A DNA stretch of 64,000 bases from Paramacrobiotus metropolitanus (Eukaryota; Tardigrada; Eutardigrada; Parachela; Macrobiotidae). The translations under genes and the position numbers were made by a program. The stretch is from assembly GCF_019649055.1 (NCBI RefSeq), contig NW_026570242.1:1178001-1242000 (forward strand), read 5' to 3'. Positions 22,898 through 36,326 of this stretch are shown here, piece by piece. Position 1 is the first letter of the stretch, and each line of letters begins with the position of its first letter. Below the pieces are notes generated by a model. That model saw only the letters and a list, made by a program, of their open reading frames with translations. It did no database searches and was not told where the DNA came from.

Positions 22898-24629
22898 CTA
22901 ACCCAGGCTAATTAAATTTGACAATCTATTTAAGTATTATTATTACGACTATTGTTATGTCATATTTCATCCAATCATGTCAAAATTAATTACATATACT
23001 CAGTCTTACGCTGAGCAACTTTGTTCGAATATTTGGACCAGACAGCAACGTATCACGTAGTTCAACCCGAGAACTTTGAATGTACTCATTTCGAACTTCA
23101 GTTTCGCTGATATTAGTGCCGGATTTTAAATAAGGATTCCAGGCTGCAGTCACCCGTTTCATTTTTGTGCCAGACTAATCCATGATAAGAGATACGTAGT
23201 TTGGGCAAACCCTCTAGTTGCTTTTGTGACACTGGTAATTGAGCTGACCGGAATGCAAGTTTAAATACAGAACTGTAACATAAACTGAAAATTGTCGTAA
23301 ATTAGCAAAATGTTTGATTTCCAGTAGTTCCAGTTTTCAGGAAGATCCAACTGCAGTGCATGGTGAATAATGAATAAAAAAACCGATTGATATGTAGATA
23401 AGGTCATAGCACCATTTAATCTTGGTTACTCATCAGCGAACGTCAATACCACCGAACTTGCACTTTCATTTTCTGCCTAAATTTTTTTCTGATACTGCAG
23501 AAAATAGCAACGTAAGAATTGCATTGTAAGTGTCTTACTACATGTAGATCAAATTCAAGCCATCAGGCTGAATAGACGCAGCACAGCGCTAGAAAAAAAC
23601 AAGCTCCACCTCGCCAGGAACGCTCAGGAATCCTGAAGTGGTGTTTTAAAGAGAACTGAAACGCGTGAATTCTACAACCTTACCCAAAGTGAAACAAAGC
23701 TGCTAACTGCGAACCAATTCCCCGTACGTTTCATAGATACATCGACCTCCGAAAGCTGCTAATGACGAAATTTGGGGTTTGAACCGGTAAGTGACATCCA
23801 GCATCGTTTTCAGAAGTTTTTTTTCTGGTTTTAATGATCTAGAATCATGCAGTGTTACTGAATAGCTTATACTCATGCGATTTGCATTCTGCATACATGG
23901 TTTGCACAATGATGCCATGTATCCAAAAGGCCGTGATACTTCGGAGAATTTTAAGGGTTTTGAATTAGCTTGCGTCATTGAAGTAGACCAATTTCTCAAC
24001 TTGGAAGTTGAATTCAGCTGAACACCACCAAGTAGCTGTAAGGATTATTGGGCCAAATGACTTTCCATGCTGGGAAATTGGAAACCGGTTGATGATAGTG
24101 GCTTATTGATCATCTTTTGGAATGCTTCTTGCAGAGCGCCTCGATTATGCTCATATTTCTATCGCATAAGTTCAACTTATTCACTGGCAGCGATTAATAT
24201 TAATATAAGCACAGCCGCTGGTAGAGCTGATGTGCAAGCGGTTGTGAATGAAAATTATGATGCTGTATATAGATGGTGGATTTACTTTTCGGAATCAGAA
24301 TAAAAATTACGTAATACAGTGCACGTAAGTGCCAAAGTTATTGAAGTATTATTGTCTACCTAATTGCAAAGGGCAACGTGCAGGCTGACTTTTTTACGTG
24401 ATACAGTTTTTATTAAACAAAATTAGTGGTCGACGAAAGTGGAAAACACAACAAACCTGCGGCAAAATATTTCAAATTTTGAAGAAAATGCGAAAAATGG
24501 CTAACAATGAAGGTATTTTACTGATCAGAGGTTGAAGTAAAAAAGCTACATTTGATAAGATTCCACCGTTGCTAAAGTTAAATCTCTAAACTATGGAACG
24601 AAATAGGCCGTATATATCACCTTTCCTAA
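22898..24629. other. Intergenic or 5' part of the MORN gene
   Basis: Upstream MORN exons may lie here but none could be supported. A 98-codon minus frame at 23703-23999 has no family resemblance or clean splice sites. Confidence 0.4.
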
Positions 24630-24660
24630 TTTATTGAAAGGTCGTGTAGAATATTGCAGT

Positions 24661-26686
24661 TTACATGTCATTATTAAAGTTCCTCAACTGAATAACATTT
24701 CCTTTCACAAGGTTACAGTCCTGTGTCTGCTTTTATTCTTACCTGCTGGATATCGTTGCCCCTCTTTCTAAGATGTTCAATTTCTTCCGTTTGGTATTTA
24801 AATATTTCACTGATCCTTTGGTCGCGCGCTTTACGAACATCTTGATCCAAAGGAGACTGTGCGTTCATGATCAGCTTTGCTATTTCATATTTTACCGCTT
24901 CCTCGTTCAGTAAATTCCGGGTGCGTTCGTGGATTAGACATGCCACACCAGCTTTTCTCGATGCTTCCATTAAAGTCAAGATGTACGCTTTCTCTATTTC
25001 GGCGTGTTGTTTTTGTGCCTGAATTTTGCAAGAAGCTGAGAAGATAGACCATTACAATTGGATGTCACAACAAAAGAAATACCTTCTGCAGTTTAACAAT
25101 TTCCACTTCCTTTCTCCATTGCAATCGACGCACAACTTCTTCTAGATTTTTAGAATGTTTCCATGTCTTTTTATGCTCCGTACGGACCGATACGGCGTCG
25201 TTAAGCTCGGTTTCACAGTGTTTTATTTCAACGTCATTTGTCTGAATTGGAGCGACAAATCGTGCGTATTCTTCCAATGTTTTGAAAACATCCTTTTCCA
25301 CTTGATCCAGCTTGGCTCGGCGGTTATTAAGAGTGTTCTTTAACTGAATTATCACACCAGAATTCGCCAGGTTAACGCCTTGAAAATATTTTCTCATTTC
25401 ACTAATGGCGCGTTCCTGACTTTGCAACATGTTGGAAAAGGTGGAAAGACGTTGCCGGTCGGAGTGGTCGTAATGCCGCTTGATCGCAGCTTCGGCACCG
25501 GACTGGGTGTCCGTGAAGAAATTCTCGAATGCATCGGCTTGCGCTTGTAAATTGTTCAGGAAATCTTCTTTGGCCGACTGAACATTCTGCATTCCTTGCT
25601 GTCAAGGGTACAACACCTTATGTACAGTATCGTTTTTACAAAGTATTAACAGAAATAGAGGCTTGAACCAGCGCATTTTTTTAAGATATTCCTACAAGCT
25701 TAACATCTTCTCCCAGTCGCTGCAGCAGATGAACGGTGTACTGCGTTGCTTCCTCCTGATTGTTCAGTACTCCCACGTACCTCTTTTCTTGCTGGTAGAG
25801 TTTCTCCTGGTTGGTTAGATAACGAGCTAGGTGGTTTGTCCGGCTTTCGAAGGCTTTACTATGGAACTCGCTAACCGCGTGCTTGGTTTTCTGTTTGTAC
25901 ACCTAATTAAGGGCCAAAGAAAACCGATGCCATGCAGAGTCAGTCAGAGTCTGACTGTCAGACAATCTCCGCAACTAGAATATAGAAACTATGTATATAC
26001 AGTAGGAATACTTCTGTAACTTTACCATTGTGGTATTTCGCATCTTAGACTGCAGTTCATCGGTTTCGCTGATTAACGCTTCGCACTGCTGCTGCATTCT
26101 CTCGGCTTTGGCTTGTACAAGATTCAACTGGTCCTGAAGAAAGAGTTTCTCTTGTGCTGCCATTCCTGCTGCCATGGCCATCTTCTGCTTATGCTTGTGG
26201 ATACGGATGGCCATCTTTTGAAGCTACTAAAATTCCAGGTCACTGCTTTACCGCTCTGAAGTCTCTTCAGCCAAATACAGGTTTTGTAAGCCAAATTATA
26301 GGAGTCAAATTACGAGTATAAGTACTTTGTACCTCAGTCATTGGCAGCGTATTGAGCCGTACAGAATCTGTAATCTTCCCTTTCCCTTTGGTCTCCCACT
26401 CTAACCCTGGAGGGGGCAGCTTCGTGTCGGGATGATAAACCTCTTCATGAGCCGCCACAATGAATTCCTCCACCAACACCACATCTGGAGCAGTGTCATC
26501 GATCGCGTCAAAACCATCATGTTCTCCGACAAATGGCTGATTTTGAACGATTGCTCTAAACAATGCCAATTTCTCCTGCTCGCTACGTCGAATATCATTT
26601 TGGAAAGGATGCAAAATTTCCTCGGGAGGCAAAATAGGAAATACTGGCAGTTTTCCCTTCTTCTTAGCCTTGCCTCCTTTCCCCAT
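24661..26686 (-). CDS. DRC4: DRC4/GAS8-like dynein regulatory complex subunit
   Basis: Six exons with consensus splice sites, all junctions phase 0: 26686-26333 (ATG at 26686), 26223-26026, 25902-25696, 25598-25083, 25018-24743, 24687-24661 (TAA). Introns are 55-123 bp. AATAAA lies at 24630-24635. The 525-residue product starts with a Lys/Gly-rich head, then is almost wholly coiled coil. Order and motifs follow GAS8/trypanin: V-Y-K-Q-K-x-K-H, a block near N-x-x-x-I-x-x-L-K, L-Q-W-R-K-E-V before a K-x-Q segment, and K-A-G-x-x-x-L-I-x-E-R near the C terminus. It is somewhat longer than typical GAS8 (about 480) and diverged. The family forms the nexin-DRC base plate on axonemal doublets and regulates dynein. 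The alternative is another ciliary coiled-coil protein. Confidence 0.7.
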
Positions 26687-26975
26687 CCTGTAGCACTAAA
26701 AATTGATATACATACAGTCAGCGAACGTTCGTAACTCAGAACTGGTGAAATCGCCATTGTTATTGAATATGTCCATTGACCATTGACACTTAGCAACAGC
26801 AAAATATGCCGCTGAATTAAAAAAAAAGTAGAAAAATATTTGCTTTTCACGTATTAAGCAATCCGAACTTAATGTTGATTACTGTGCTGGGCAACGGCGG
26901 ACTTGAGGAAGAAATATTTCAGCGCCGAATGTTGAAATTTTATTAGCAGCTGTGTTGTACCAACGTTACCATCCC

Positions 26976-29456
26976 TCACTCTCCGGGTTTTGCCTTCGTA
27001 ACTGCAGTTTCTTTTCTGAAAAAAACGTGCTGCTAAAGATAAGGAATACAGAAATTTAATAGCAAAGATGTTGGTACGACAGTATTCCTACCTGTGGTAA
27101 TGGGTCAAAACTGGTACACCGGGATATCTGTCGTCTACCTGCTCGAAACCTGACCCATTGATGATCTCTTGAACACCGGCCCGATAGCGGCTTTTGCGTT
27201 TGGATGGAACTGATGCCGTATTCTTTGACCAAACATCAAAACTGTCTTTTTCATCAGAATCTACACTGATTGCTGTTCCTGTGACAGTTGTTCCAGACGT
27301 TCGGGTTGTAGCTGGTGAATGAGGGCGCGAAGGGATGCCAAAACTTCCTTCGCTACTTCGCCCTTTGTACCTCTTTCTTAAGCAGCACATCAAGCAAAAG
27401 AGAATCAATATCCCCTAAACAAAAAAAAACTACTCTGAAATGGGATTTAAAACTCCGACTGAAAAGAATCAACGGTCTTATTCCTAAAATATCCAAGTTG
27501 TCGTACCGTCATTTTGGCATATGGAAACTTTGACCAAACATTTCGGCGTAGCCGCATGTAGTCATTTCGGCATACGGACACTGCGGCATACATACAATAA
27601 TTTCTTGATACTAAAAGAATCCAACAAGATCTACAAAATTTAAACAATCCAAAACCAAAAAAACTTAGAACCGCCTTAAGAAATTCAACAAAATCTAGAA
27701 GCATAAGAGGAGAAGAACAGTGCTTAAAAACACGGTGCGATAAAACGCGCACAGGCGATTTCATGCTTTGCAGAATTGCGGCATGCCGAAATGTCTGGAT
27801 GGCGAAATGTCTATATGCCGAAATGTCGTTTTGCCGAAATGTCTCTATGCCGAAATGTATGTGAAGCATGCCATTATAGTCGTGCCGTGCCATGGCATTT
27901 TACTGGATTGCAGTGCACCCACCAAAACGGATCGGGTAACGTCAAAGAGCGGAACAGCTAACCGTAGTAATCCGAGAACTTATAACAAAAAAAACTCACC
28001 AGTATGCCAGCGCATATTGCCAGAAGTCTTGAAACGCTCCAAACTGTAATACATTGTACTAAATCTTTATGTCCTTACAAAACTGTCTATAATCGTACGG
28101 TCAACCTTAAATACGAATCGGACCTTATGTTCGTGATAATTCTACCGTAATTATAAATTACGTGGGTCTTAAGTCTTATTAAGTGATAATTCTACCCTGA
28201 TTTATAAATTAATTGCCGGAAAGTGACACGGTACTGTACATGTACAAAATAAGTGTTCATACACAAAACTCTCACTTTCGCGCACTCCCAACGCTTTTCG
28301 TAACAGTTTTATTGCATTCCTTAGCCAAAACATTTGTATACATTGGTGCGAAAACCGTTCGTACCACAATATACGATTGGGGAGTTACGGCTTTGAGGAA
28401 ACTTTAAAAACTTTAAACGCATTTAGGTGTACCAACGTCTCATTATGGACAGATCTTAATTTTGCACAAAACGGCATATAAGCATGAAAATTGTTTCTAC
28501 ACGAAAGCGGGTTTCTATCATGTTTTTCGAATTTTAAAATGGTAAATTTTAAAAGTTTTAGAATTTATTTTAAAATTGAAAAATTGCCAGAATTCCAGTT
28601 AGCTTTCCTAGTTTCTTATTTGGTTCAGGTTTTATGTCTATTTTAATGAGCCTAATAAAAATTTGCCCGATAAAGGGAATGCCTCTTCGTCGAAACTGTT
28701 TAGGAGAGCGCGAACCCCATGCCCTGCACGAACCTGGCATCATGTACCGGCGAACTTACACTGCGATAAACATAATAATGTTATCTCTCACAGAATTTGA
28801 CTGTTTGTTTAGTACATACAGCTTGATACTGGGTCGACTCCGCGAAGGCAGCAAGCGTTCGGCCAGCAAGCGTCGGCTTCGATGAGCACCAGTGTAGTAT
28901 CTAACCAAGTTCCGTCCAGCCAAACCTTTCCGCCTGTTGCATCGCCAATTTTTGATGAAGTTAAGTAACCTTTGTGGCTTTGTCCATCCCTGTTGTATTC
29001 GATGGCATAGCATTTACATAGAAGCGTATTGGCGATAGCTGAACTGCTGTCTGAGTTGTTGAATTCTCGATGGACAGCGCATATTGAATTGGGCTTTCCG
29101 GGAGTTCCGATTACCCGAAGGCGGAAATCTATGATGGTTTTCGAAGAATGTACATAGTTAAATTTAATCAGCTCACTTTTGTTTCTTTCACATTAAGCGA
29201 CTTATGATTGTGTACCTCGCCTTCCCGCGGTGAAAATCTGAATGGTATTCGGATCGAAAACGCTGCTTAGAAAATAAGATGGAACCCCAGCGGCTAAAGC
29301 CGCCTCGCGCGATGCACTTGGGTCGTTGGCTGCTAAGGTTCGTATTGCTAACAGAAAAATCAGCCATATCCGCAGGAAGCAACCCGAAAACGGCTCTAAA
29401 ATGGTACCGTATGTGGCAAATCGCAAAATCAACAAAGATTTGCGACATGTGGGCAT
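26976..29456 (-). CDS. Novel single-pass membrane protein with signal peptide
   Basis: Five exons with consistent phases: 29456-29216 (ATG at 29456), 29128-28970, 28043-28000, 27414-27092, 27015-26976 (TGA at 26976-26978). An AATAAA signal is at 26939-26944. Total 268 residues. Residues about 27-42 form a signal-like core (I-W-L-I-F-L-L-A-I). The ectodomain has three close cysteines (S-I-C-A-V, L-C-K-C-Y) and N-x-S sites. One transmembrane helix is split by the intron at 27415-27999 (L-L-A-I-C-A-G-I-L then G-I-L-I-L-F-C-L) and is followed by R-K-R-Y, so the tail of about 110 residues is cytosolic. No family recognised. The 880-bp intron 2 could hide another exon. It lies 290 bp upstream of DRC4 on the same strand. 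Confidence 0.55.
27508..27862. repeat. Foldback of the GCCGAAATG family inside an intron
   Basis: The right arm (27773-27862) holds five units of about 17 bp with ATGCCGAAATGTC. The left arm (27508-27592) carries the same word inverted (CATTTCGGC). The centre is A-rich with AGAAATTC and CTTAGAA phrases. Related copies are at 34735-35235 and 38290-38910, and a single word at 31237. Confidence 0.7.
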
Positions 29457-30663
29457 TCTCAGATGTCCAAAACTTCTGTACGAGCCACATTTTCAATCAA
29501 AGCGTGATCTGACACTCTGTTGCGTAATAAGTAAGAAATGAGCAAGATTGGTCGGCCGGAATCAAGAGGTCTAAGGGCAAGTCAGTATTTCTTTTATCCA
29601 AAAAAATTTAGAAATTCATGTTTCAAGCGATTTCTAGTTCAACTTAAGATCTGTCCAGATTCGATAGGGCATTCGTTGTTGTGCCATGCCGCTGCATAGC
29701 GCTCTTGAGCCGGAAACGATTGAATTCTATATACTGAAGGACATATATCAGGAAAAGATAAAAACAAACTGCAGTTTATGGTGCGGAAATGAGCCTTTCT
29801 TTCATCATGATATTGTTCGGTACCTACAAGATTTAAATGGCAAGAAGTACTTATTTTCTGAGAAATCGTACGCAAAGCACTATCACAACACTGCAGGCAC
29901 AATCGTGTCCGACCATTTCGGCAGAGGGACATTTCAGCACAGGATATTATTTACATTTACTGTACGCGACGTTGATACGGTTGTTGTTGTTGTTGCATAA
30001 ACATACAGCGTTGATACGGTATGATTACTTCAATTGGTTTCTTAGCAATATGGTCGTGCAGTGACAGATGCCTGTCTAAATCCGTCTGGTTCCGAAGTAA
30101 AGCACACAAAAAATTACGTGACAAAATAATTTCGTGAGCCGCATTCAATTTTAGCATACTGATTTTCCACAGTTAGATTGCCTTTAAAAGCTTATTCTTT
30201 CAAAAACCAGTGGAATACGTGTCTAATGTCAAACAACCTCATGATATACAAACTCCATGCCCGAAATGAGTTTTATGAAATGCAGAAATGATTCAGCCGC
30301 ACAAGTTATTGAAACTACTGGACGTTCTGACTAAAATATACTTACCACATTTTGATTAATCTGGGAACGTTACCGAAGACATGAGCAGTAGAGAAGAATG
30401 CGGCAAAGCTTTTTCCTGCTTCCGGAATGAAAGGCATTTGCCGGGGCTTTGTTCCAAAAGCGACTGGGCGACTATCACGCTTGAACTACTAAATTATAGC
30501 CAAGCGTCCATGTGTTGGTCGTAACACACTGCACGCTATATAAGAATCGACCACCAGCACGGAATCCGTTGGACACTGCTTGTAGCATCACTTGCATCAG
30601 TTGCATGTGATCAAATAATGGAAAACTGCAACTAAAGTAGACGTTAATCAGCATCCTGGGGTC
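29457..30663. other. Divergent intergenic region between the membrane protein and galactosyltransferase genes
   Basis: The two start codons (29456 minus, 30664 plus) face away from each other, so promoters of both should lie here. A 104-codon plus frame at 29686-30000 has ordinary-looking composition but no recognised domain and ends in poly-Val coding repeats; I do not call it. Confidence 0.4.
30537..30544 (+). promoter_or_regulatory. Possible TATA box for the galactosyltransferase gene
   Basis: TATATAAG lies 120 bp upstream of the ATG at 30664, which leaves about 90 bp of 5' UTR if it is used. Confidence 0.35.
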
Positions 30664-33600
30664 ATGGTACCCGTTCGAACTTTGCAACCACGCGACACAT
30701 TATGCCGGGTCGTTATCATAGCCATCGTCACTGCATTCTCCTTGACTACTTTCTCCTATATTTTGTTTGGGAACATCGACGGTCGGGTCGGCTGTCCTAC
30801 TTGGCTCATTTTTATGACAAATTATAGCAAACCAATGTGCAGTGTCAGCGGGTATTATGATTCCAAAACGCAGCACGCCCGCCGTTTGCTGATCTTCTAC
30901 GATATGGAGCAACGCCTAAACGGCTCCAGTGCGCGACCGTTGTGCGGTGCACAGCCGGCCACGCTGATTGGTCGGCGCAACATTTCGCTGGTGGTACGGT
31001 CAGATCAAAATATTTTAGCGGACAACCCTCTTGTGCAGAACGGAGGAGCGTATCGGCCCAGCAGATGCGAGCCACGGCACAGTTTTCGCTTGGCGGTGAT
31101 TGTTGCGTTTCGGGACCGCCAGCAGCATCTGCGTAAGTTATGTTTGGTGGTTGTGTTGGTAGCAGAAATTTTCGCTTGAATTATTTCAACATGAGTAATA
31201 CTAGTTGCATTGCGACTTCAAAAATTTTAAAATGTGAAATGCCGAAATGTGACACGCCTTCAGACATGCTTGAAGAAGAACGATTTCCCCTCCCCCTCAA
31301 ACACGGAATCTTTGTGTGACAAACAAATGTTTGTCACAGAGTTTTCGATTTCTCACATACTTTTTTGGACGTGAATGGCACTCATTGAGTTATGGTTTCA
31401 ACACACACTTGCGTCAAACATTGCTGGACACTCACTTCAAACGTGATTTACGTGTGTCAAGATCAAGTCTGCGGGTACCGCGACGGTAGCACGTCAGTTT
31501 ACTGACCTACGTTACCTGGAAGTGCAACATCCGGTCGATAGTTGTGGTGAGCGAAATTCCAAAACGTATAAACGCATTCACATGAAACCATTAATGATAA
31601 TAGTGAATTTATTGTGTTTCGTGCGAAAGTGCAGCGGACAGTGAACGGAAATTTAAAAAAATGGAAGGCAATGTGGAAAGGTCACAGTAGTGAACAACTT
31701 GACATTACGTGCAACAACTTGACATTACGTCTTCGCTGAATGAGCCGGGAACAGCTGTGGCGGTTACGCCATAAGCAGTCGTTGGTATGGGGTAGAGAGG
31801 GAGACAATGAAGTTCCAGCTGGGACGAAGACTGCGTGTGTTGCCTGAAACAAAATCAAACGACACGGCAAACACGAGATTTGTGTGTTTGTCCCTCCCCT
31901 CGGAGACGAGCGTACTGTGACGTTTGCTCGAATTTGAATATTCAAGGATGATGCTGACGCTATTTGTCTTGCTATCTACATGTATCTGTGAAACTTCTTG
32001 TTTCTGTATTACCAGCCTACCTTGAAGGCTTCATACGACTTTTTACGATTGTGATACCTCGAAAAGTTGCTGCCAGTTTTTGTGACAGCTAACCTTGAAC
32101 GCTTGACTACAGCCTCATGCAGGTGTTATTCCTGATTCTTGTATACGTTAAGTCGGCTGAACAAACATAAAACAATAACACTTCGTGCGAAGCGCGATGT
32201 TGACTAAGGAATTCGCTTCAAAACCTAAAAGTAGTTGTAGAAAATTACTGAAACGTTTTATTCGATAGACCCTTCTACGCTTGTTTTAACGGATATCAGG
32301 TTTTTTATTCTGGCAAATTTGGTTAAACTTCAAAATGCTCTAAACACATAAGTACGTAACTACATTTTTTATAATGCACGTTTACCGACATTGATATGAT
32401 CTGTGTATTGATAATAATTTACTATTTTATTTGGCCAAGCTGTTTTATAAATAGTTTTACTGTACTGTATTGTTTGTGCTGAGGGAAAGCAGCCTGTAGA
32501 GCGGGACGAAACAACAACACACAGATTGTAACGTTTGTGTTACGCATCCCGCGTCATGAAAATTACGTACTCGCAGTGTGAGTGTCAAATCGTGGCAGTT
32601 CTTAATTTTACTTCGAAATCTACAAGCAGCATGGCTCACTCAAAAATGCCTGTGATATCGGCCGCCTTCTTCTTACTTAATTGACCTGATACGCGAATTA
32701 TCATGAATGTATGTAACGCTAGAAAAAATTATGCTATGGCCCTGGCAGTTGGGCACTTCTGTCGAGTGCTGATGTGGCAGTATCTTTATAGAAATCCTCT
32801 TGAACAATCTTCATCCATTCCTGCAGCGTCAGCAGTTAGAGTATACCATATTCGTCGTGGAACAGGCTGGAAATGCAACGTTTAATAGAGGTACGATAGG
32901 CGATTTTTTTCATTGAGAACCCTGATCAGCAACAAATCTGCATATTTTTAATTCAGTGTAATAGTCGCCCGGAGCGCAGCGAAATTTATTTTTATCTGAA
33001 ACCAAAAATTGTCTGTCTGTTACGGAAGTGAGCGGATAACATGATTATCACTTAATGGATTACTCGCAAGCATGTGTATTTACGACGATTCATGTCGACG
33101 CAAACATGCATTATCGCATGCATGCATTATCGACTTTCATATCTTCATAATATTATCGACCTGTCATCATATTATCTTCATATTTTTGCTAAAAACGGTT
33201 TTCGCGCCAATGAAAACAAAACAGTTGAATTCACAATGTCATAAGATAACGGAAAAAAGTGGTTTTGGGCGTCACAAAGTGTGTAAAAACGCGTTCTCGT
33301 ACACGAATTTTATGTGAGCCTTGTGAGGTACCGGGATAACTGCCATAAAACAGCGATGATAAGTAAGCATCATTGATCGATGGTTTTAATAGTGAGTCGT
33401 GATAGAAATTTTTAAGCATAAGTAAAGAGAATTAGTTGGTGGTTGCAACTACTTCGATTAACCTTTAGGCCGAAGATGAAAAAGTACAACTTGTAAAAAA
33501 AGTACAAGTACAAAGAAGATAAAAAAGTACAATTACTGTACTCGTATTAATTTTAGAAGATAGATGACTTCTCTCCACAGCGTTCCTGAAACACTTGGGT

Positions 33601-35859
33601 CATGGCCCACGGGGGAAGCTAGCTATACTCTTAGTGAAAGAAATCGGCAGAGGACTTCAGCTGCACACGGTTGAACCACGCTTCTATGAATTTCTCCGCC
33701 AACGGTTGTCAGCGGGGTAACGCCGATCAGTACTCGGAACAGTGGATGGACCGGCAGCTTTGAATGAAATTTTGGAAATTTTGGTGTTGTGATTTTCTGT
33801 TTCTTTTCAGTCTGCAATGTGTACGCGTTTATGAAATAAAAATCTGACCTTTAGGTAATTCTACTTATACCGCTTGCTGAAGACCAGATTATAAACCAGT
33901 TTCACGTTCCTTTGTCGTAATCCCAAAAACTGCAGGTAGAGATCATTACAAGGGATCGTTAAGTAACAGACAGTAATTAAAAATTAAGACTTGAAACGAT
34001 ACGCTTCGGCAGCAGACTTTCAGAGCCTGCACGCCAACTAATTTTGTGCCGTGTATATTAAGTCGCTTCCTTTAAATAAGAGCTGCGCTCCGGTCTGCCA
34101 GTTGCACAATTGCAGTCTGCTGATTCCTACCTAGTCAGTAACATGGTCTCCAAATTTCAATGGGGAAAAGTGCAGTACAATAGTTATTCCACAGAGTACA
34201 AAGAGTTTTATGTTTACAATGGACTCAGTTATAATAACGGCAGTAAAAAATTACCCATTTTCTACATCGTGAAATCGTAAATAAATTTGTCATATTTATA
34301 TTCATAAAACTGATTCATATGTAAATAAATTGTCTTTCGATTTTCGAAGGTAAATTGTTTAACGTGGGGTTCCGCGAGGCCGAAAAATTCTTCGCGTATT
34401 CTTGTTTGGTTTTCCACGATGTCGACCTCTTACCCGAGAACGACGGCAACTCTTATTCCTGTCCGCAAGAGCCAACTCTGCTTTGCAGCGCTATAGAGAA
34501 ATTCAAATACCTGCCACTGCCTGATCATCATTTAGGCGGTGTGGTGTCCTTTAGCAGTCAGCATTTTCGTCAAGTCAATGGTTTTCCTAATCTCTACTGG
34601 GGCTGGGGTAAGTTTGTGTTATGATAGCTTTCTCAGTACAAACACCATTAGCGAGAACAAGTAAAATCATGCGAAGTGGCTATTTTGCCAGTCTTTGTGT
34701 CAAAATAAGCTCGTTGATTATTTGCCGCACACTGCCCTTCTTTTTCTTGCTGGCGGCCGATTGCTTTCGCCGTTTGCATTTCACCCGAAGTTTTCGGCCG
34801 GCATCCACTTTGGCGGCCGTTCGTTTCGGCCACGTTATTAATTTTATTATTATTTCGGCCAGCATTTTCTTCGGCTACCGTACAATGCGGCTGTAGATCT
34901 ATCGGAATTAAACTTGCCCAACTAACCCCAGAAACTTAAGGAAGCCTAACGAAATCTAGGAGAATCTAAGGAAACCTTAGCAAGCTGGAAAAAACCTAGG
35001 ATACAGTACTCGTAACTTAAGAATAAGAAACATAAGAAATTCACCTAACATATTCTTACCGCGGCAAAAAAAAATGGATGACCAGCCGACAAACCCACAG
35101 TCTGCGCCTCTGCGGCAGCTACTCTGTAAATGGCCGCAGATGCTGCCGCAACATAGCAAAAGGCTGTTCTGCCACAAAAGTTGCGGCAAACTAGCCACTC
35201 CGTTTTCGGCTCGTTATGGGCAGCCGATCATAACATACTCTGTAGATCGATTTTCTTTATAACCACTTACGATCCCGCCTGCAAATTTCTCTGATACGGT
35301 GTACTGGAGCATTTAGTCTGAGAAAGGATTATTCTTGAATGATATTATTGAAAGGACTGTATTATATTATTTATTCTGTGCTTTAATTTTGTGTGAATAT
35401 TACGAGCTGTATAATTTAGCGGCAGGTGTTGTAATTTCTTTTGCGAAGAGAGATGATTGAGAACATATATAAATGGTCTCATTATTGGTTTCAGGTCGCA
35501 GTGTGAAATCCTGGTTAACTGAACATGAAACCAAAATAAAAAATTAAGCTAAGAAATTAACAGATTAAATGCGTCATTTGGAAAGCTATTTAGGTGGGGA
35601 AGATGATGATCTGAGCCAGCGGGTGCGCGCGCGTATCGGCAAGCTTCGAAGAGCACCGCTGGATGTCGGCCAGTACACAATGATTAAGCACGCAAGAGAT
35701 ACCGGGAATCCGATAAATCCGCAGCGATTTACTATGGTAGGAACCGCCGCGAAGCGTTTCGCCACGGATGGCCTGTCCAGTCTATCATATACCGTCATTA
35801 AGTTGCAGCTGAAGCCATTGTACACCTGGATTCTGGTTGACATTGGTCAGCCCATTTAA
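30664..35859 (+). CDS. Beta-1,4-galactosyltransferase family enzyme; one middle exon not found
   Basis: Exon 30664-31132 gives a type II membrane start (helix I-I-A-I-V-T-A-F-S-L-T-T-F), a stem, then N-G-G-A-Y-R-P and A-F-R-D-R-Q-Q-H-L. Exon 34350-34607 gives N-V-G-F, the metal-binding D-V-D, and W-G-W-G. Exon 35594-35859 completes W-G-W-G-G-E-D-D-D, then M-I-K-H, N-P-x-R-F and the stop. These are the donor, Mn and acceptor motifs of Golgi beta4GalT enzymes, which transfer Gal or GalNAc from UDP-sugar to GlcNAc. All junctions are phase 1. About 36 residues expected between Q-H-L-R and K-L-F-N-V-G-F are missing; their exon was not found in the 3.2-kb intron. AATAAA is at 36126-36131. Confidence 0.85.
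34735..35235. repeat. GCCGAAATG-family foldback in a galactosyltransferase intron
   Basis: Repeated GGCCGA, TTTCGGCC and GGCGGCC words at 34750-34885 face GCGGCA, GGCCGC and TTTTCGGCTCG words at 35100-35230. The middle has CCTAACGAAATCTAGG and related AGAAACCTTAG phrases, as in the 27.5 and 38.3 kb copies. Confidence 0.6.
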
Positions 35860-36326
35860 CATTATTGTGAAGAGCTTTTGTGCCAAAGCGGAACATGCGC
35901 AAGAATTGAATGACCACCCTTTTCATAGAAGCGTTGTGCCTGCTTCTATCAGCAACATGGACTTGCCGACTGCTTCAATCAAGCTAGTGTCTGTACGCTT
36001 GAAACTGTTTCACAGGCAGTTTTGATGCATTTTCCCAAGGCAGTTTTAGCGCAGCCAGGAATGTGAAGTTGCTTGTTTGTATGCGACAATCTGGTATATC
36101 TTGCACGAGTAGGATGTAGACTAACAATAAAAAAAGGCTTTCGCTTCGGGAAGGCCTAGAAACGCAGAATATAAATTTGAACAGTATTTCACAGCAAAAT
36201 GCAATCAAGGACAACCTACAGAAAACACTTAGTTCACTTCAAATCCGTCCAGTATAATTATGGAATCCAGACAGAAGATAAAACGGTCGACGCGGGTATA
36301 CGTTTCTTTATTCTTAGTGGTATTAC

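Noticed and set aside
23750-23800. GGTTCAAACCCCAAA on the minus strand as a tRNA T-loop
   Set aside because: No acceptor or anticodon arms fit around it.
23703-23999. 98-codon minus-strand frame near the MORN gene
   Set aside because: No domain, no clean splice sites and phase not compatible with the known MORN exons.
29686-30000. 104-codon plus-strand frame between divergent genes
   Set aside because: Ends in a GTT repeat and shows no domain or splice evidence; could not be supported.
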